DNA of 6,556 nt from Syntrophomonadaceae bacterium (lineage in GTDB: Bacteria; Bacillota; Dethiobacteria; DTU022): positions 1-6,556 of the forward strand of contig SLBE01000057.1 of the NCBI GenBank assembly GCA_007126465.1, written 5' to 3'. Position 1 is the stretch's first letter, and every line of letters starts with the position of its first letter. Below, one piece after another: positions 6,174 to 6,556 of this stretch. Under the pieces are notes generated by a model. It did not search any database and had not been told where the DNA came from. It saw nothing but the letters and a program-made list of their open reading frames with translations. A program made the position numbers and the translations under genes.

Positions 6174-6285
6174 CTTAGTCTACAATGTTTGGTACTGATC
6201 TGGATGAGCTTATCGCTCGGGTAACCCAGGCGCAAGACTAAAGCTGAGCCGGTGCAGTTCCAGCCTAAACTGTCAGCGAGCGGAG
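6174..6285 (-). other. Structured 5' leader or dispersed repeat element upstream of aspC
   Basis: On the minus strand this part of the 261-nt gap holds several nested inverted repeats. GCTGA (6273-6277) and TCAGC (6243-6247) close a stem directly continued by CAGTT/AACTG (6268-6272 with 6255-6259). AGACTA and TAGTCT (6235-6240, 6176-6181) bracket a second module containing GGGTTACCC (6219-6227) and a GAGC/GCTC hairpin (6215-6218, 6206-6209). CGCTCG (6277-6282) could instead pair with CGAGCG (6214-6219), excluding both hairpins. This looks like RNA able to switch folds, or an intergenic repeat. I recognise no known riboswitch and see no T-box sequence. No confident promoter was found in the gap. 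Confidence 0.4.
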
Positions 6286-6365
6286 TTTTCATACTCAAGC
6301 TAAGCAGCTACAAATATTTTTTATTTTACCACGAATCGTGCCGGAGCGCAGTTAAAGTTGAAGAT

Positions 6366-6385
6366 TTTACAATGATAGTTGTAAA
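6366..6385. repeat. Perfect inverted repeat abutting the peptidase stop codon
   Basis: TTTACAA (6366-6372) and TTGTAAA (6379-6385) are perfect inverted copies with a 6-nt spacer, directly beside the peptidase stop codon (6386-6388). No T run follows on the minus strand, so it is not a standard terminator. A protein-binding site or a weak 3' hairpin are both possible. Confidence 0.5.
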
Positions 6386-6556
6386 CTACTGCCAGTCTTT
6401 CACTTTATCTACAACGTAGGCAGGCGGTATCAAAAGCAGCTCGTCATCAAAAAGCTGTTCCGGGTTTACCGGGGTTTGATCAATGTTGACTTCCCAGTGG
6501 AGGTGAGGACCGGTGGCATAGCCGGTCATGCCGACCGTGCCGATTTCCTGACCGCG
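6386..6556 (-). CDS. M23-family zinc metallopeptidase, C-terminal fragment
   Basis: The last 56 residues of a gene running in from beyond the right edge. The visible part begins RGQEIGTVGMTGYATGPHLH, continues WEVNIDQTPVNPEQLF, and ends VVDKVKDWQ. G-Q-x-I-G-x-V-G-x-T-G-x-A-T-G-P-H-L-H-W-E is the signature end of the M23 (LytM/lysostaphin-like) fold, in which the HxH histidines bind the catalytic zinc. Family members cut peptide cross-links in peptidoglycan or act in cell-wall remodelling and sporulation. The first zinc ligands, any signal peptide and any membrane or LysM segment lie outside the window. It is on the same strand as the aminotransferase gene, 261 nt upstream of it; co-transcription is uncertain. 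Confidence 0.9.
   Translation of the reverse strand, partial: RGQEIGTVGMTGYATGPHLHWEVNIDQTPVNPEQLFDDELLLIPPAYVVDKVKDWQ

Noticed and set aside
5946..6224. 92-codon plus-strand frame opposite the start of aspC
   Set aside because: Antisense to the well-supported aminotransferase N-terminus, with no ribosome site and no family resemblance.
6131..6292. 53-codon minus-strand frame ending in the aspC ribosome site, as a leader peptide gene
   Set aside because: Its ATG (6290-6292) has no usable Shine-Dalgarno site, and the peptide shows no run of a regulatory amino acid. The frame is better explained by the structured GC-rich element.
6125..6385. T-box or other known riboswitch before aspC
   Set aside because: No T-box consensus, no terminator hairpin with a T run on the minus strand, and no riboswitch core I recognise.
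1..6556. CRISPR array, insertion sequence or prophage
   Set aside because: No regularly spaced repeats, transposase-like frames, terminal repeats with target duplications, or phage genes were seen.

Overview
The window looks like chromosomal DNA of an anaerobic, low-to-moderate-GC Gram-positive (Bacillota, probably class Clostridia). The support is: strong Shine-Dalgarno sites before most genes, sigma-A-type promoter boxes, the end of a methyltransferase-type corrinoid protein (common in acetogenic and methylotrophic clostridia), a LUD-domain protein, and an aspartate aminotransferase of the Bacillus/Thermus type. No species is named because no search could be run.

Left part (1-1640), all on +: the 3' end of a cobalamin-binding corrinoid protein and its hairpin terminator; a complete tRNA-Leu(GAG) with its own near-consensus promoter, encoded CCA and terminator; a LUD-domain protein gene; and a 58-residue membrane protein gene followed by a clear intrinsic terminator. 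Middle part (1644-4723), all on +: a response regulator whose C-terminal half reads as a degenerate GGDEF domain that has lost the GGDEF signature but keeps an RxxD motif in the inhibitory-site position; 71 nt later, with no visible terminator between, a BrnQ-family branched-chain amino acid carrier; then a two-gene toxin-antitoxin cassette (ribbon-helix-helix antitoxin overlapping a PIN-domain toxin) with its own promoter and a tandem 12-nt repeat over the -10 region. Right part (4724-6556), genes on -: the aminotransferase, convergent with the toxin gene, behind a 261-nt gap rich in inverted repeats, then the 3' end of an M23 zinc metallopeptidase.

These look like several small independent transcription units rather than one pathway. 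Most worth a second look: the inactive-looking GGDEF response regulator paired with an amino acid carrier (possible c-di-GMP receptor); the structured, possibly repeated element upstream of the aminotransferase gene; the tandem repeat at the toxin-antitoxin promoter; and a very short minus-strand reading frame with a full Shine-Dalgarno site antisense to the end of the toxin gene. No CRISPR array, insertion sequence, phage gene or rRNA was seen.
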